The notes under the pieces: model-generated
Told to the model about the DNA's origin: nothing
Database searches by the model: none
The model's input: the letters and a program-made list of their open reading frames with translations, nothing else
Source of the DNA: Porticoccaceae bacterium
Lineage (GTDB): Bacteria; Pseudomonadota; Gammaproteobacteria; Pseudomonadales; Porticoccaceae
Assembly: GCA_019090225.1 (NCBI GenBank)
Contig: JAHRWI010000185.1
Coordinates: forward strand, 1-7,029
Direction: 5' to 3'
DNA length: 7,029 nucleotides
Position numbers and translations under genes: made by a program
Shown: positions 1-6,078 of the stretch, piece after piece
Numbering within the stretch: the first letter of the stretch is position 1
Layout: each line of letters begins with the position of its first letter

Positions 1-818
1 CAGCACTTAAGGGATTCATGGATTTTGTCAGGCAATTCAAATTGCTGGAAAGCCTTTGTCTGCCAGTCGAGTTCAAACAGGGCCTTGTAGTATTCGTCCT
101 GATCTTCAATGAGAGAATTCAGAGTGTGAGTTTTATATTGCTCCGAATCTAAAGGCGTATAGCCCTGTGCCATTAAGTTATTTAAGTGCGTAACCGGGAC
201 TAAAAAACTCAGCTGTTCGCCACCTTTGGAAACATTCACGCCGATAATTTCTCCGTCGCTATCGAGTACCGGGCCACCGCTCATGCCGCCGTTCAAGGAG
301 CCGGAGAATAGATATTTCTGATAGCGAGAGCCCTCAACCAGGCCGTTGTAATTGCCTTCGATAATGGTCATGCCTAGATCATGGGGATTACCCATAGAGT
401 AGATGCGTGTGCCCTGGAGCAGTGGCTCCAGGCTTAGGGTAAATGATGGCTCCTGGGCTTGCTTAAGCTGGAGTAAGGCAAGGTCATGAACCACATCGAA
501 ATTTATGAGTGATGCTGCCACGGGCATATCGTTGTGATCCAGCACTTCGATAGAGTGCTGCTCTTTGTCCAGCACATATTTGGAGACAACATGATAGTTC
601 GTGGCGATAACCCCTGAGGGTGCAATCTGAAATCCAGAGCCAATGGTTGATTTGTTGCCAGAGCCTTTATCGATGACCTTAACCTGGAATACCATCGGTG
701 CGCTCTCATCAAACAGTCGCTTCGCGGTATCGTTGGCAAAGCATGTCGGTGACGTCAAGCCAGCGAGAAGTGACATCCACCAAGCTAGAAAGGTCTGTGT
801 ATAAAGCTTGTGTGGCAT
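1..818 (-). CDS. Exported trypsin-like serine protease (S1C / trypsin_2 type), C-terminus off the window
   Basis: This reading frame starts at the ATG at 818 and stays open to the left edge, giving 272 visible residues; the C-terminus is missing. Residues 1-28 form a Sec signal peptide: basic start, hydrophobic core (LAWWMSLLAGL) and likely cleavage after CFA, before Asn29. The mature part has a full chymotrypsin-fold triad: His76 in ATNYHVV, Asp112 in VVHDLALL and Ser180 in GGMSGGPVLDSDG. That last motif is the standard S1C/trypsin_2 active-site signature. The enzyme should act in the periplasm or outside the cell. After the protease domain the visible residues (about 200-272) are polar and show no recognisable PDZ domain, so it is probably not a classic DegP/HtrA, although a PDZ could lie beyond the edge. 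The frame is open upstream only to a stop at 876-878. The ATG at 818 is preferred because it gives a proper signal peptide, though its Shine-Dalgarno match is only moderate. It lies 136 bp downstream of the oxidoreductase gene on the same strand, and a functional link is doubtful. Confidence 0.88.
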   Translation of the reverse strand, partial: MPHKLYTQTFLAWWMSLLAGLTSPTCFANDTAKRLFDESAPMVFQVKVIDKGSGNKSTIGSGFQIAPSGVIATNYHVVSKYVLDKEQHSIEVLDHNDMPVAASLINFDVVHDLALLQLKQAQEPSFTLSLEPLLQGTRIYSMGNPHDLGMTIIEGNYNGLVEGSRYQKYLFSGSLNGGMSGGPVLDSDGEIIGVNVSKGGEQLSFLVPVTHLNNLMAQGYTPLDSEQYKTHTLNSLIEDQDEYYKALFELDWQTKAFQQFELPDKIHESLKC

Positions 819-954
819 GGCTATCCATATCCAATCTATTCGAGGGAATCTTTTTGGAGTGTTCAAACGGCGTGCTTAATTTGGGTAAGTAGAGGCGTGA
901 TGGAGCATCGCTGATATGTCAGCCGAAGTGTATCAGTTACCGGAGGTGCTTAGA

Positions 955-1965
955 TTAGATATCCTCAACTCGAATAATTAGCTTGCCCGTATTCTCACCA
1001 GTATAAAGGGTCTTCAAGGTTTCCAGGGCATTGTCCAGACCGTCAATCACTTGAGTGCGGACTTTAATTTTTCCCTCCGCCATCCATTGACTTAAGGCGG
1101 CAATGGCCTCCGGGTAGCGCTCCGCGTAATCGAGCACGATAAAACCTTCTACCCGCAAGCGTTGCATCAGGATCATCGCGTAATTAGCCGGACCAATGGC
1201 TTCCGTCGCGTTGTATTGGGAGATCAGCCCGCAGGTCGATATGCGGCCTTTTAGATTCATGAGTTTCAGGCAGGCATCAAGAATATCGCCGCCGACGTTA
1301 TCAAAGTACACATCAATGCCATTGGGGCAGGCTGCTACCAATGCCTGGGTAATGTTTTGGGTGCGGTAGTTGATCGCTTTGTCAAAGCCGAGATCATCGT
1401 TAATCCAGGCGCATTTGTCGTCGCTACCAGCAAGACCGACCACATGGCAGCCTTTAATTTTTGCGATTTGCCCGACGATAGAACCTACGGCACCCGCAGC
1501 AGCAGAGACCACTACGGTTTCGCCCGCTTTGGGCTGGCCGACGTCGAGCAGCCCGAAATAGGCTGTGGGCCCAACCAATGCCAGGGTGCTGAAAGCATCC
1601 ACGACGGCTACCGGGCCGGTATCGCCCAGGGGTGACATAGTTGCAGGGGAGCCGAGCTGATAATCCGACCAGCTACCCAGGCCGCTGACTATCATGCCTT
1701 CGTTATAGTCTGGGTGCCTGGATTTAAGCACCGTGCCACAAACCAGGCCGCGCATGGGATCGTCCAGTTCCACCGGCGGCATGTATTGATCCATGTCGCT
1801 CATCCAGATGCGATTGGTGGGATCGAGGGATAGATAATTCAGCCGAATTAGAAACTCGCCGTCATTGGGTTCGGGAATGGCTTCTTCGGCAAAACTGAGT
1901 ACGTCGTTGCTGATCTCGCCAATGGGTCGTTTACGTAAGCGCCAGACGTGGTTTGTTTCAGACAT
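955..1965 (-). CDS. MDR-family NAD(P)H-dependent oxidoreductase (alkenal/one, PTGR/CurA type)
   Basis: A 336-residue, zinc-free member of the medium-chain dehydrogenase/reductase superfamily, closest in pattern to leukotriene B4 12-hydroxydehydrogenase/prostaglandin reductase and bacterial CurA/YfmJ. Such enzymes use NADPH to reduce the C=C bond of alpha,beta-unsaturated ketones and aldehydes. The GroES-like N-terminal half carries LSLDPTNRIWM (45-55) and VGPTAYFGL (131-139). The Rossmann half carries the cofactor motif AAAGAVGSIVGQIAK (155-169), followed by Tyr200 in INYRT, FDNVGG (221-226), GLISQYN (246-252), LRVEGFIV (270-277) and the C-terminal ENTGKLIIRV. No structural-zinc cysteine cluster is present, as expected for this subgroup. 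Length is normal. The start is supported by an AGGAAAG site six bases upstream of ATG. It lies 81 bp behind the DUF35 gene and is probably in the same transcript as the thiolase. A role in reducing an enone intermediate of the same pathway is inferred; detoxification of reactive enals is the alternative. Confidence 0.92.
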   Translation of the reverse strand: MSETNHVWRLRKRPIGEISNDVLSFAEEAIPEPNDGEFLIRLNYLSLDPTNRIWMSDMDQYMPPVELDDPMRGLVCGTVLKSRHPDYNEGMIVSGLGSWSDYQLGSPATMSPLGDTGPVAVVDAFSTLALVGPTAYFGLLDVGQPKAGETVVVSAAAGAVGSIVGQIAKIKGCHVVGLAGSDDKCAWINDDLGFDKAINYRTQNITQALVAACPNGIDVYFDNVGGDILDACLKLMNLKGRISTCGLISQYNATEAIGPANYAMILMQRLRVEGFIVLDYAERYPEAIAALSQWMAEGKIKVRTQVIDGLDNALETLKTLYTGENTGKLIIRVEDI

Positions 1966-2024
1966 ATTTTTCTTTCCTGTTAACGATCGACGGAAGCTTA
2001 TCGGCGTTCTTAAACTAGCGCTTC

Positions 2025-2055
2025 GTAAATCCAGAGCTTGGTAAATCTACAGCTT
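2025..2055. repeat. 16-bp imperfect tandem duplication over the DUF35 stop codon
   Basis: On the plus strand GTAAATCCAGAGCTT (2025-2039) and GTAAATCTACAGCTT (2041-2055) match at 13 of 15 positions with a 16-bp period. On the coding (minus) strand the first copy contains the TAG stop of the DUF35 gene, and a weaker third copy (AAGCGCTAGTTTAAG) follows. It may be replication slippage or chance, and no regulatory role is evident. Confidence 0.45.
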
Positions 2056-2466
2056 TCTAAATAAGGGCAATGCGTAATCGTCTTCTATCTTTTCAAAAAT
2101 TACCTGAACCGGCATATCAATGGCCAGTTCATCATTGCCAATACCCAGCGGTCGGCTGACAAAGCGTACACCTTCTTCCATTTCCACCACGATGGCGGCA
2201 TAGGGGGTTTCATCACGAAATTTTGGATGCATGGCCTGGTGGGTAATGATCCACGAAAAGATCACGCCTTTGCCGCTGGATTCTTTCCATTCCCATTCGT
2301 CGGAACCACATTTGGCGCACATATAGCGAGGCATGTGTCGCCAGGTGTCGCACTCTGTGCACTGTTGGAAGAACAGTTTGCCATTGCTGCAATGCTCCCA
2401 AAATTGGCCATTCAGGTGATCGGAAGATTTAGGTATGGGTCGTGCCTGGGGAAGTGGGCCGGTCAT
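2047..2466 (-). CDS. Zn-ribbon/OB-fold DUF35-family protein, partner of the thiolase-like enzyme
   Basis: A 139-residue protein of the family annotated as OB-fold nucleic-acid binding or DUF35. Despite that name, family members serve as CoA-ester binding or structural partners of SCP2-type thiolases, aldolases and hydratases. A rubredoxin-like zinc ribbon lies near the N-terminus, with two CxxC knuckles (Cys36/Cys39 and Cys50/Cys53). The OB-fold follows from about residue 65, with the typical SGKGVIFSWIITHQ strand, ETPYAAIVVEMEEGVRFVSR, and a C-terminal VQVIFEKIEDDYALPLFRKL-like end. An N-terminal helix including FWEHCSNGKLFFQQC precedes the ribbon, as is usual. Length is normal. The ATG is preceded by GGAGA at good spacing. 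It sits 97 bp downstream of the thiolase-like gene on the same strand, and this pairing is the best clue that the two form a complex. The exact reaction is inferred from the partner and not from this protein. Confidence 0.93.
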   Translation of the reverse strand: MTGPLPQARPIPKSSDHLNGQFWEHCSNGKLFFQQCTECDTWRHMPRYMCAKCGSDEWEWKESSGKGVIFSWIITHQAMHPKFRDETPYAAIVVEMEEGVRFVSRPLGIGNDELAIDMPVQVIFEKIEDDYALPLFRKL

Positions 2467-2518
2467 GATGAGTTCTCCATTTGTTCTTTAAGCTAATTTT
2501 TATACAGGGATTTATTTA

Positions 2519-2539
2519 TGATATAAGTATTTTATATCA
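2519..2539. promoter_or_regulatory. AT-rich inverted repeat between the thiolase-like and DUF35 genes
   Basis: The arms TGATATAA (2519-2526) and TTATATCA (2532-2539) are perfect inverted complements around the 5-base centre GTATT. The element sits in the 97-bp spacer between the two genes, the most AT-rich part of the left half. It could be an operator, part of an internal promoter for the DUF35 and oxidoreductase genes, or a weak mRNA hairpin. No U-tract follows it on either strand, so it does not look like a terminator. Confidence 0.35.
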
Positions 2540-2563
2540 ATATGTTAGGTAGGTTTATTCTAG

Positions 2564-3730
2564 TTAATTATGAAGAATGGCAATACTGCCATCACCTAGA
2601 TCGCCCCAGCCAGTTACCAGGCCGAGCTTGGCATCCTTCACCTGGCGTTCGCCACATTCGCCACGTAACTGGCGGGTAGCTTCAACAATGTGGTTGGCAC
2701 CCCAGACGTGGCCTTCACTGAGCAGGCCACCATGGGTGTTGATGGGGCAGGCTCCGCCTAGCTCGATTGTGCCGCCTTTCAGGTAGTCGGCTATGCCGCC
2801 GCGCTCGAACAGGCCCATGGCCTCCATCTGCAATAAGACGACGTAGGTAAAGCAGTCATAAATCTCCATAAAGTCCATGTCGTGGACTTTAACGCCAGCC
2901 ATATCGAAGGCTTTCTGGGCAGCGAAGGACAGGCCGATCTCGAAGGGGTCGGGTCGTGCGGCGATGTCATCGGCAGGGTAGGGGTGACCCTCTGCCGCGC
3001 CGGAGATATAAATAGGTTTTTTGGCCAGGTCTTTGGCGCGCTCCGGACTGGAGACGATCACCGCGCAGGCACCATCGGTTTCCAGACAACAGTCATTGAG
3101 GCGGAAGGGTTCTGATATCCAACGGGCATTGAGGTACTGCTCCATGCTCAGTTCCTGACCCTGCATCATGGCGTTGTCGTTTAGCTGGGCATGTTTGCGT
3201 GCGGCCATGGCGATGGCACCGGTGTCTTCTGGCTGAGTGCCATAAATTTGCTGGTGCCGGGTCGCTATCCAGCCATAGAGTTGAACAGGGGCTGCGACAC
3301 CGTAGGGAAAGTAATAATCTTTGGTGGACAAAGACATCGCAGTTTCGCGCAGGCTTCGATTGGGTTTATGGCCGGGTTTAGGCCGCAAAGCAGAATAGCC
3401 ATTCCAGCCCACCACCACGCAAACGTGATTGGCCAGGCCGTTGGCCACGGCCATAGCGGCATCCTGCAAGCCGGTGACTGCACTGGCGCCACCGGTATGA
3501 ACGGTTACTGAGTAGCGCATATCGGCAATGCCCAGGTTGGCTGCCAGCTCTTCGGAATAAGTATCCATCATCGGCGGGATAATGCCGTCCAACTCGTTGG
3601 GCTTAAGGCCCGCATCGGCACAGGCATTACGAATGGCCTCCAGCATTAACTGGACGGAAGTTTTGTCGCCACCACGGGTGTAGGGCGTATCGCCGACCCC
3701 GGTAATCACTGCCTTGTCACTGAAATTCAT
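2564..3730 (-). CDS. SCP2-type thiolase-fold protein lacking both catalytic cysteines, possible Ltp2-like aldolase
   Basis: A 388-residue thiolase-superfamily protein of normal length, usually auto-annotated as acetyl-CoA acetyltransferase or SCPx-like lipid-transfer thiolase. Typical motifs are the N-terminal KAVITGVGDTPYTR, the CCLETDGACAVIV strand (214-226), DFMEIYDCFTY (286-296), NTHGG (331-335) with SEGHVWGAN (338-346), and GWGDLGDGS (374-382). The nucleophilic cysteine of true thiolases (VNxxCAS) aligns with Gly81 in TVHTGGAS, and the second catalytic Cys (CxGGG region) is replaced in TGWGDLGD. The histidine of the GHP motif is kept as His341, and Tyr291 lies in the NEAF-equivalent loop. 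A Claisen thiolase reaction is therefore unlikely. The same losses occur in Ltp2-type retro-aldolases, which work as a complex with a DUF35 protein and cleave hydroxyacyl-CoA side chains of steroids, and a DUF35 gene lies next door. The start has a strong GGAGGC site. The retro-aldolase role is inferred; a non-catalytic or other CoA-ester role remains possible. Confidence 0.92.
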   Translation of the reverse strand: MNFSDKAVITGVGDTPYTRGGDKTSVQLMLEAIRNACADAGLKPNELDGIIPPMMDTYSEELAANLGIADMRYSVTVHTGGASAVTGLQDAAMAVANGLANHVCVVVGWNGYSALRPKPGHKPNRSLRETAMSLSTKDYYFPYGVAAPVQLYGWIATRHQQIYGTQPEDTGAIAMAARKHAQLNDNAMMQGQELSMEQYLNARWISEPFRLNDCCLETDGACAVIVSSPERAKDLAKKPIYISGAAEGHPYPADDIAARPDPFEIGLSFAAQKAFDMAGVKVHDMDFMEIYDCFTYVVLLQMEAMGLFERGGIADYLKGGTIELGGACPINTHGGLLSEGHVWGANHIVEATRQLRGECGERQVKDAKLGLVTGWGDLGDGSIAILHN

Positions 3731-3799
3731 TTACTGCCTCCGATTATTAGCTCGTTATTTTGCGGGTTGTCCAAGTGTCTTAGTGCTGGAACTGACCTA

Positions 3800-3827
3800 A
3801 GTATAGTGGGTGACAAGCCATGAAAAA
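3800..3827 (-). promoter_or_regulatory. Candidate sigma-70 promoter for the thiolase-like gene
   Basis: On the minus strand a TATACT box (complement of 3800-3805) lies 16 bases downstream of TTTTTC (complement of 3822-3827), about 70 bp before the thiolase start codon. The -10 box is good (one mismatch to TATAAT), while the -35 is weak, which would suit an activated promoter. The perfect palindrome at 3832-3844 lies just upstream of the -35. This is consensus matching by eye only. Confidence 0.3.
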
Positions 3828-3831
3828 TAGG

Positions 3832-3844
3832 CCTGTAGTACAGG
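3832..3844. promoter_or_regulatory. Perfect 13-bp palindrome, candidate operator
   Basis: CCTGTA-G-TACAGG is a perfect inverted repeat with a single central base, located in the divergent control region. Its size and symmetry fit the site of a dimeric repressor or activator such as a TetR- or GntR-type protein. I do not recognise it as the consensus of a known family. It resembles a shortened CTG...CAG operator, but the spacing is wrong for LexA. Confidence 0.4.
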
Positions 3845-4103
3845 TTTCTTAAAAAAGGTGATCGCCAGCATACCTAAGTTATGACTATACTCAACGCCGC
3901 CACAACTGACGAAAGACTGTTGCGCAGTACTTGTAGTCGTCGATCAAATAGCGATATTGTCAATAATCTAGCGAGTATGTTGAGCTTGCAATGCTGCTAT
4001 GTTTGTTCAAATAAGACTCATAAATTGATGCAAACTGACTTGGCGTGGCTAAATTTTACAGATGGAATAACACTCAACTAAACAAACAGGGGATGGGGAA
4101 GGA

Positions 4104-5036
4104 ATGACTGAATTTACTGAAATCGCATCGGGGTTAATGTTTCCAGAAGGGCCGGTGGCGCTGCCCGATGGCGGTGTGCTGGTGGTCGAAATCGTTGGCG
4201 GGCGCTTATCCCGGGTGAGCCCGGATGGTACCGTCAGTGTGGTCGCTGAAACTGGCGGTGGCCCCAATGGCGCGGCCATTGGCCCTGACGGTAAATGCTA
4301 TATCTGCAACAACGGCGGTTTCGAATGGACTGAGCGCAATGGCAAAATATCTCCCGGGGGCATCGCCAAAGATTACAAGGGCGGAAGTATCCAGCGGGTC
4401 GATATCGATACCGGGGAAGTCGAAGTGCTTTACACCGAGTGTGATGGCGAACTTTTAAAAGGCCCTAACGATATTGTCTTTGATGCCGCTGGCGGGTTCT
4501 GGTTTACCGATCATGGCAAGCACCATTCTCGCTCCCGTGATCTCACCGGTATTTTCTATGCTCAGCCCGATGGCTCAAAAATTACTGAAATGGTTTTCCC
4601 CATGGACGGCCCCAACGGCATTGGCCTGTCGCCGGATGAAAAAACTTTATATGTAGCCGAAACACCTACTGGCAGACTGTGGTCTTTCGACCTGGCTGGT
4701 CCCGGCGAGTTTGCTGCTGGTGGCAAGCAAAAAGTTGGTGGCCCCGTGCGCGGCAATCTAGTGGTGGGTGTGCCCGGTCACCAGTTGTTCGATTCATTGG
4801 CGGTAGACAGTGCGGGCAATATTTGTGTGGCGACATTGGCCAACGGTGGTATTACCGTAGTCTCGCCGGATGGTTCCGAGGTTGAGCACATCTCCTTCCC
4901 GGATCGTGGTACCACCAATATATGCTTTGGCGGGCCCGACCTGAAAACCGCTTACATTACTCTGGGTACTACCGGGCGCCTGGTCTCTGTGGACTGGCCG
5001 CGACCGGGCCTCGCGCTTAACTTTCTTAATAAATAA
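4104..5036 (+). CDS. SMP-30/gluconolactonase/LRE-family protein (putative lactonase)
   Basis: A 310-residue six-bladed beta-propeller protein of the SMP-30/gluconolactonase family, which holds metal-dependent lactonases, some aryl or organophosphate esterases and luciferin-regenerating enzymes. The repeated NGxxxxPDG-type blade motifs are clear: GPNGAAIGPDGKCYICNNGG (53-72), GPNDIVFDAAGGFWFTDHG (120-138), GPNGIGLSPDEKTLYVAET (169-187) and DSLAVDSAGNICVATLANGG (230-249). By family comparison the metal ligands should be Glu16 (FPEGP), Asn171 (GPNG) and Asp230 (LFDSLAVD), with Asn122 (GPND) near the substrate. All four are present, so the protein should be active. No signal peptide is visible, so it is probably cytoplasmic. 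It is the first gene of the plus-strand group, followed 101 bp later by the first SDR gene. Opening a lactone formed during ring or side-chain breakdown is a reasonable inference; the substrate is unknown. Confidence 0.93.
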   Translation: MTEFTEIASGLMFPEGPVALPDGGVLVVEIVGGRLSRVSPDGTVSVVAETGGGPNGAAIGPDGKCYICNNGGFEWTERNGKISPGGIAKDYKGGSIQRVDIDTGEVEVLYTECDGELLKGPNDIVFDAAGGFWFTDHGKHHSRSRDLTGIFYAQPDGSKITEMVFPMDGPNGIGLSPDEKTLYVAETPTGRLWSFDLAGPGEFAAGGKQKVGGPVRGNLVVGVPGHQLFDSLAVDSAGNICVATLANGGITVVSPDGSEVEHISFPDRGTTNICFGGPDLKTAYITLGTTGRLVSVDWPRPGLALNFLNK

Positions 5037-5106
5037 GACTGAATAAGTAAGGCTTAACAAATAAGCCTCAGTAAATGGGGCTTAATAAATAGCACGCTTA
5101 TTTTTT
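5037..5106. repeat. Degenerate 14-bp tandem repeats after the SMP-30 gene
   Basis: Directly after the SMP-30 stop codon, four blocks of 14 bp follow without gaps: GACTGAATAAGTAA, GGCTTAACAAATAA, GCCTCAGTAAATGG and GGCTTAATAAATAG, then CACGCTTATTTTTT. Neighbouring blocks share about 10 of 14 positions, and blocks 2 and 4 are the closest. The array fills most of the spacer before the first SDR gene and ends in a run of six T. Confidence 0.5.
5050..5068 (+). other. Hairpin with an alternative partner in the SMP-30/SDR spacer
   Basis: AGGCTTA (5050-5056) and TAAGCCT (5062-5068) form a perfect 7-bp stem with a 5-base loop. The right arm can instead pair with a second GGCTTA at 5079-5084, so the two stems exclude each other. 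A U-tract (5101-5106) follows 33 bases later, with only a poor stem directly before it, so intrinsic termination is possible but weak. The element may lower expression of, or process the mRNA between, the lactonase and SDR genes. Confidence 0.35.
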
Positions 5107-5137
5107 GGCATAAACAAGTGGTGGGTAGTTGCAGCGA

Positions 5138-6016
5138 ATGACAAACACTGAAGAACAAAGCGAACCCAAATCCTGGGGTTTGAACGATGATGAAATTGCG
5201 GTTTATCCCACGGTCTATCGTGATGATTTATTAGCAGGGCAGTCGGCGATTATCTCTGGGGGCGGCACCGGCCTGGGCCGCGCTATGGCTTATCTGTTCG
5301 CTCGTCTGGGTGCAGATGTAATGATCTGCAGTCGCAACCAGGAAAACCTGGATGCCACGGCTGAAGGCATCAAGCAGCGATTGGGCCGCGATATCGACAC
5401 CATGGCCATGACTATTCGTGACCCTGAGTCCGTAGAAAAGTTGATGGACACAGTGTGGGAGAAATACGGCAAGTTGGATATATTGGTTAACAATGGTGGT
5501 GGTCAATTCCCTCAGGAGGCCATTGATTTTTCCGTCAATGGCTGGAAGGCGGTGATCGATACCAACCTGAATGGCACCTGGTACATGATGCAAAAAGCTG
5601 CGCAGCATTGGCGGGATCACGGTCAGCCTGGCAACATCGTCAACATTGTCGCTGATATCTGGCGAGGTATGCCGGGTATTGCTCATACCTGTGCGGCCCG
5701 TGCTGGGGTGGTGTTTGCCAGTCGTAGTGTGGCGGTGGAGTGGGCACCCCACAATATAAGAGTCAACTGTGTGGCCCCGGGTACCATCGCGACACCGGGC
5801 CTGAATGTTTACCCGGAAGAAGCCGCCAAAGATTTTCACCGCGCCAACCCTATGTTGCAATGTGGGGATGCCATGGATATTGCCGAATCCGTGGTCTACC
5901 TCGGTACCTCATCGGGCAAGTTTATTACCGGCGAGTGCGTCACGGTGGATGGCGGGCAACGTTTGTGGGGTGAGGCCTGGCCTAATGGTAAGCCAGAGTA
6001 TTTTGAGACGCCCTGA
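5138..6016 (+). CDS. SDR-family oxidoreductase, PECR/DECR-like (first of two tandem copies)
   Basis: A 292-residue classical-length short-chain dehydrogenase/reductase. After an acidic leader of about 34 residues comes the Rossmann motif SGGGTGLG (40-47). Arg66 at the end of beta-2 suggests NADPH. Next are NNGGGQF (118-124), DTNLNGTWYM with Asn143, and PGTIATPG (214-221). The usual Ser-Tyr-Lys triad is absent: the YxxxK position reads Thr184-xxx-Arg188 (HTCAARAGV), and the catalytic Ser position is Val or Ala. This is the pattern of mammalian peroxisomal trans-2-enoyl-CoA reductase (NNGGGQF, HSGAARAGV) and the related 2,4-dienoyl-CoA reductases, so an acyl-CoA substrate is likely. A TTG at 5129 would add three residues and has a GGTGGG only three bases upstream. 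The ATG at 5138 is preferred, although its own ribosome site is weak. The gene follows the SMP-30 gene by 101 bp and is paralogous to the next gene. Reductase versus hydroxyacyl dehydrogenase activity cannot be settled here. Confidence 0.92.
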   Translation: MTNTEEQSEPKSWGLNDDEIAVYPTVYRDDLLAGQSAIISGGGTGLGRAMAYLFARLGADVMICSRNQENLDATAEGIKQRLGRDIDTMAMTIRDPESVEKLMDTVWEKYGKLDILVNNGGGQFPQEAIDFSVNGWKAVIDTNLNGTWYMMQKAAQHWRDHGQPGNIVNIVADIWRGMPGIAHTCAARAGVVFASRSVAVEWAPHNIRVNCVAPGTIATPGLNVYPEEAAKDFHRANPMLQCGDAMDIAESVVYLGTSSGKFITGECVTVDGGQRLWGEAWPNGKPEYFETP

Positions 6017-6026
6017 ACATTACTAG

Positions 6027-6073
6027 AGAGTAGGGTAGAGGTAAGATCGCGACAGAGTAAAGTGAAAATAAGA
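6027..6073. repeat. Purine-rich degenerate repeat between the two SDR genes
   Basis: AGAGTAGGGTAGAGGTAAGA (6027-6046) and AGAGTAAAGTGAAAATAAGA (6054-6073) match at 14 of 20 positions, and every difference is an A/G exchange. They fill most of the 62-bp spacer. The second copy runs up to the start of the second SDR gene and supplies its weak purine ribosome-binding stretch (AAGAG). Low-complexity purine content may explain part of the match. Confidence 0.35.
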
Positions 6074-6078
6074 GTGAT

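Larger units (their letters stand above)
3731..4103. promoter_or_regulatory. Divergent intergenic control region between the two gene groups
   Basis: These 373 bp separate the start codons of the minus-strand thiolase-like gene and the plus-strand SMP-30 gene, so promoters in both directions must lie here or close by. Seen directly: a perfect palindrome at 3832-3844; direct repeats ACCTAAGT at 3795-3802 and 3872-3879; and AGTATAGT (3800-3807) with its inverted copy ACTATACT (3884-3891). The half near the SMP-30 gene is AT-rich, and its ATG is preceded by a strong purine site (GGGGAAGGA at 4095-4103). I found no convincing -35/-10 pair for the plus direction. A 66-codon open frame at 3881-4081 is present but not credible as a gene. 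No regulator gene is visible in the window. Confidence 0.6.

Noticed and set aside
698..892. A 64-codon plus-strand frame over the start of the protease gene
   Set aside because: It is antisense to the signal peptide and N-terminus of a well-supported protease and has no family resemblance.
910..923. Small hairpin GCTGA-TATG-TCAGC between the oxidoreductase and protease genes, considered as a terminator
   Set aside because: The stem is only five base pairs and no T-run follows on either strand.
3881..4081. A 66-codon open frame on the plus strand in the divergent control region
   Set aside because: It has no Shine-Dalgarno site at proper spacing, no recognisable domain or membrane pattern, and overlaps the likely regulatory elements. 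It is more likely chance.
5231..5860. A long (209-codon) antisense frame within the first SDR gene
   Set aside because: The sense frame encodes a clear SDR with conserved motifs; the antisense product has no recognisable features and there is no promoter evidence.
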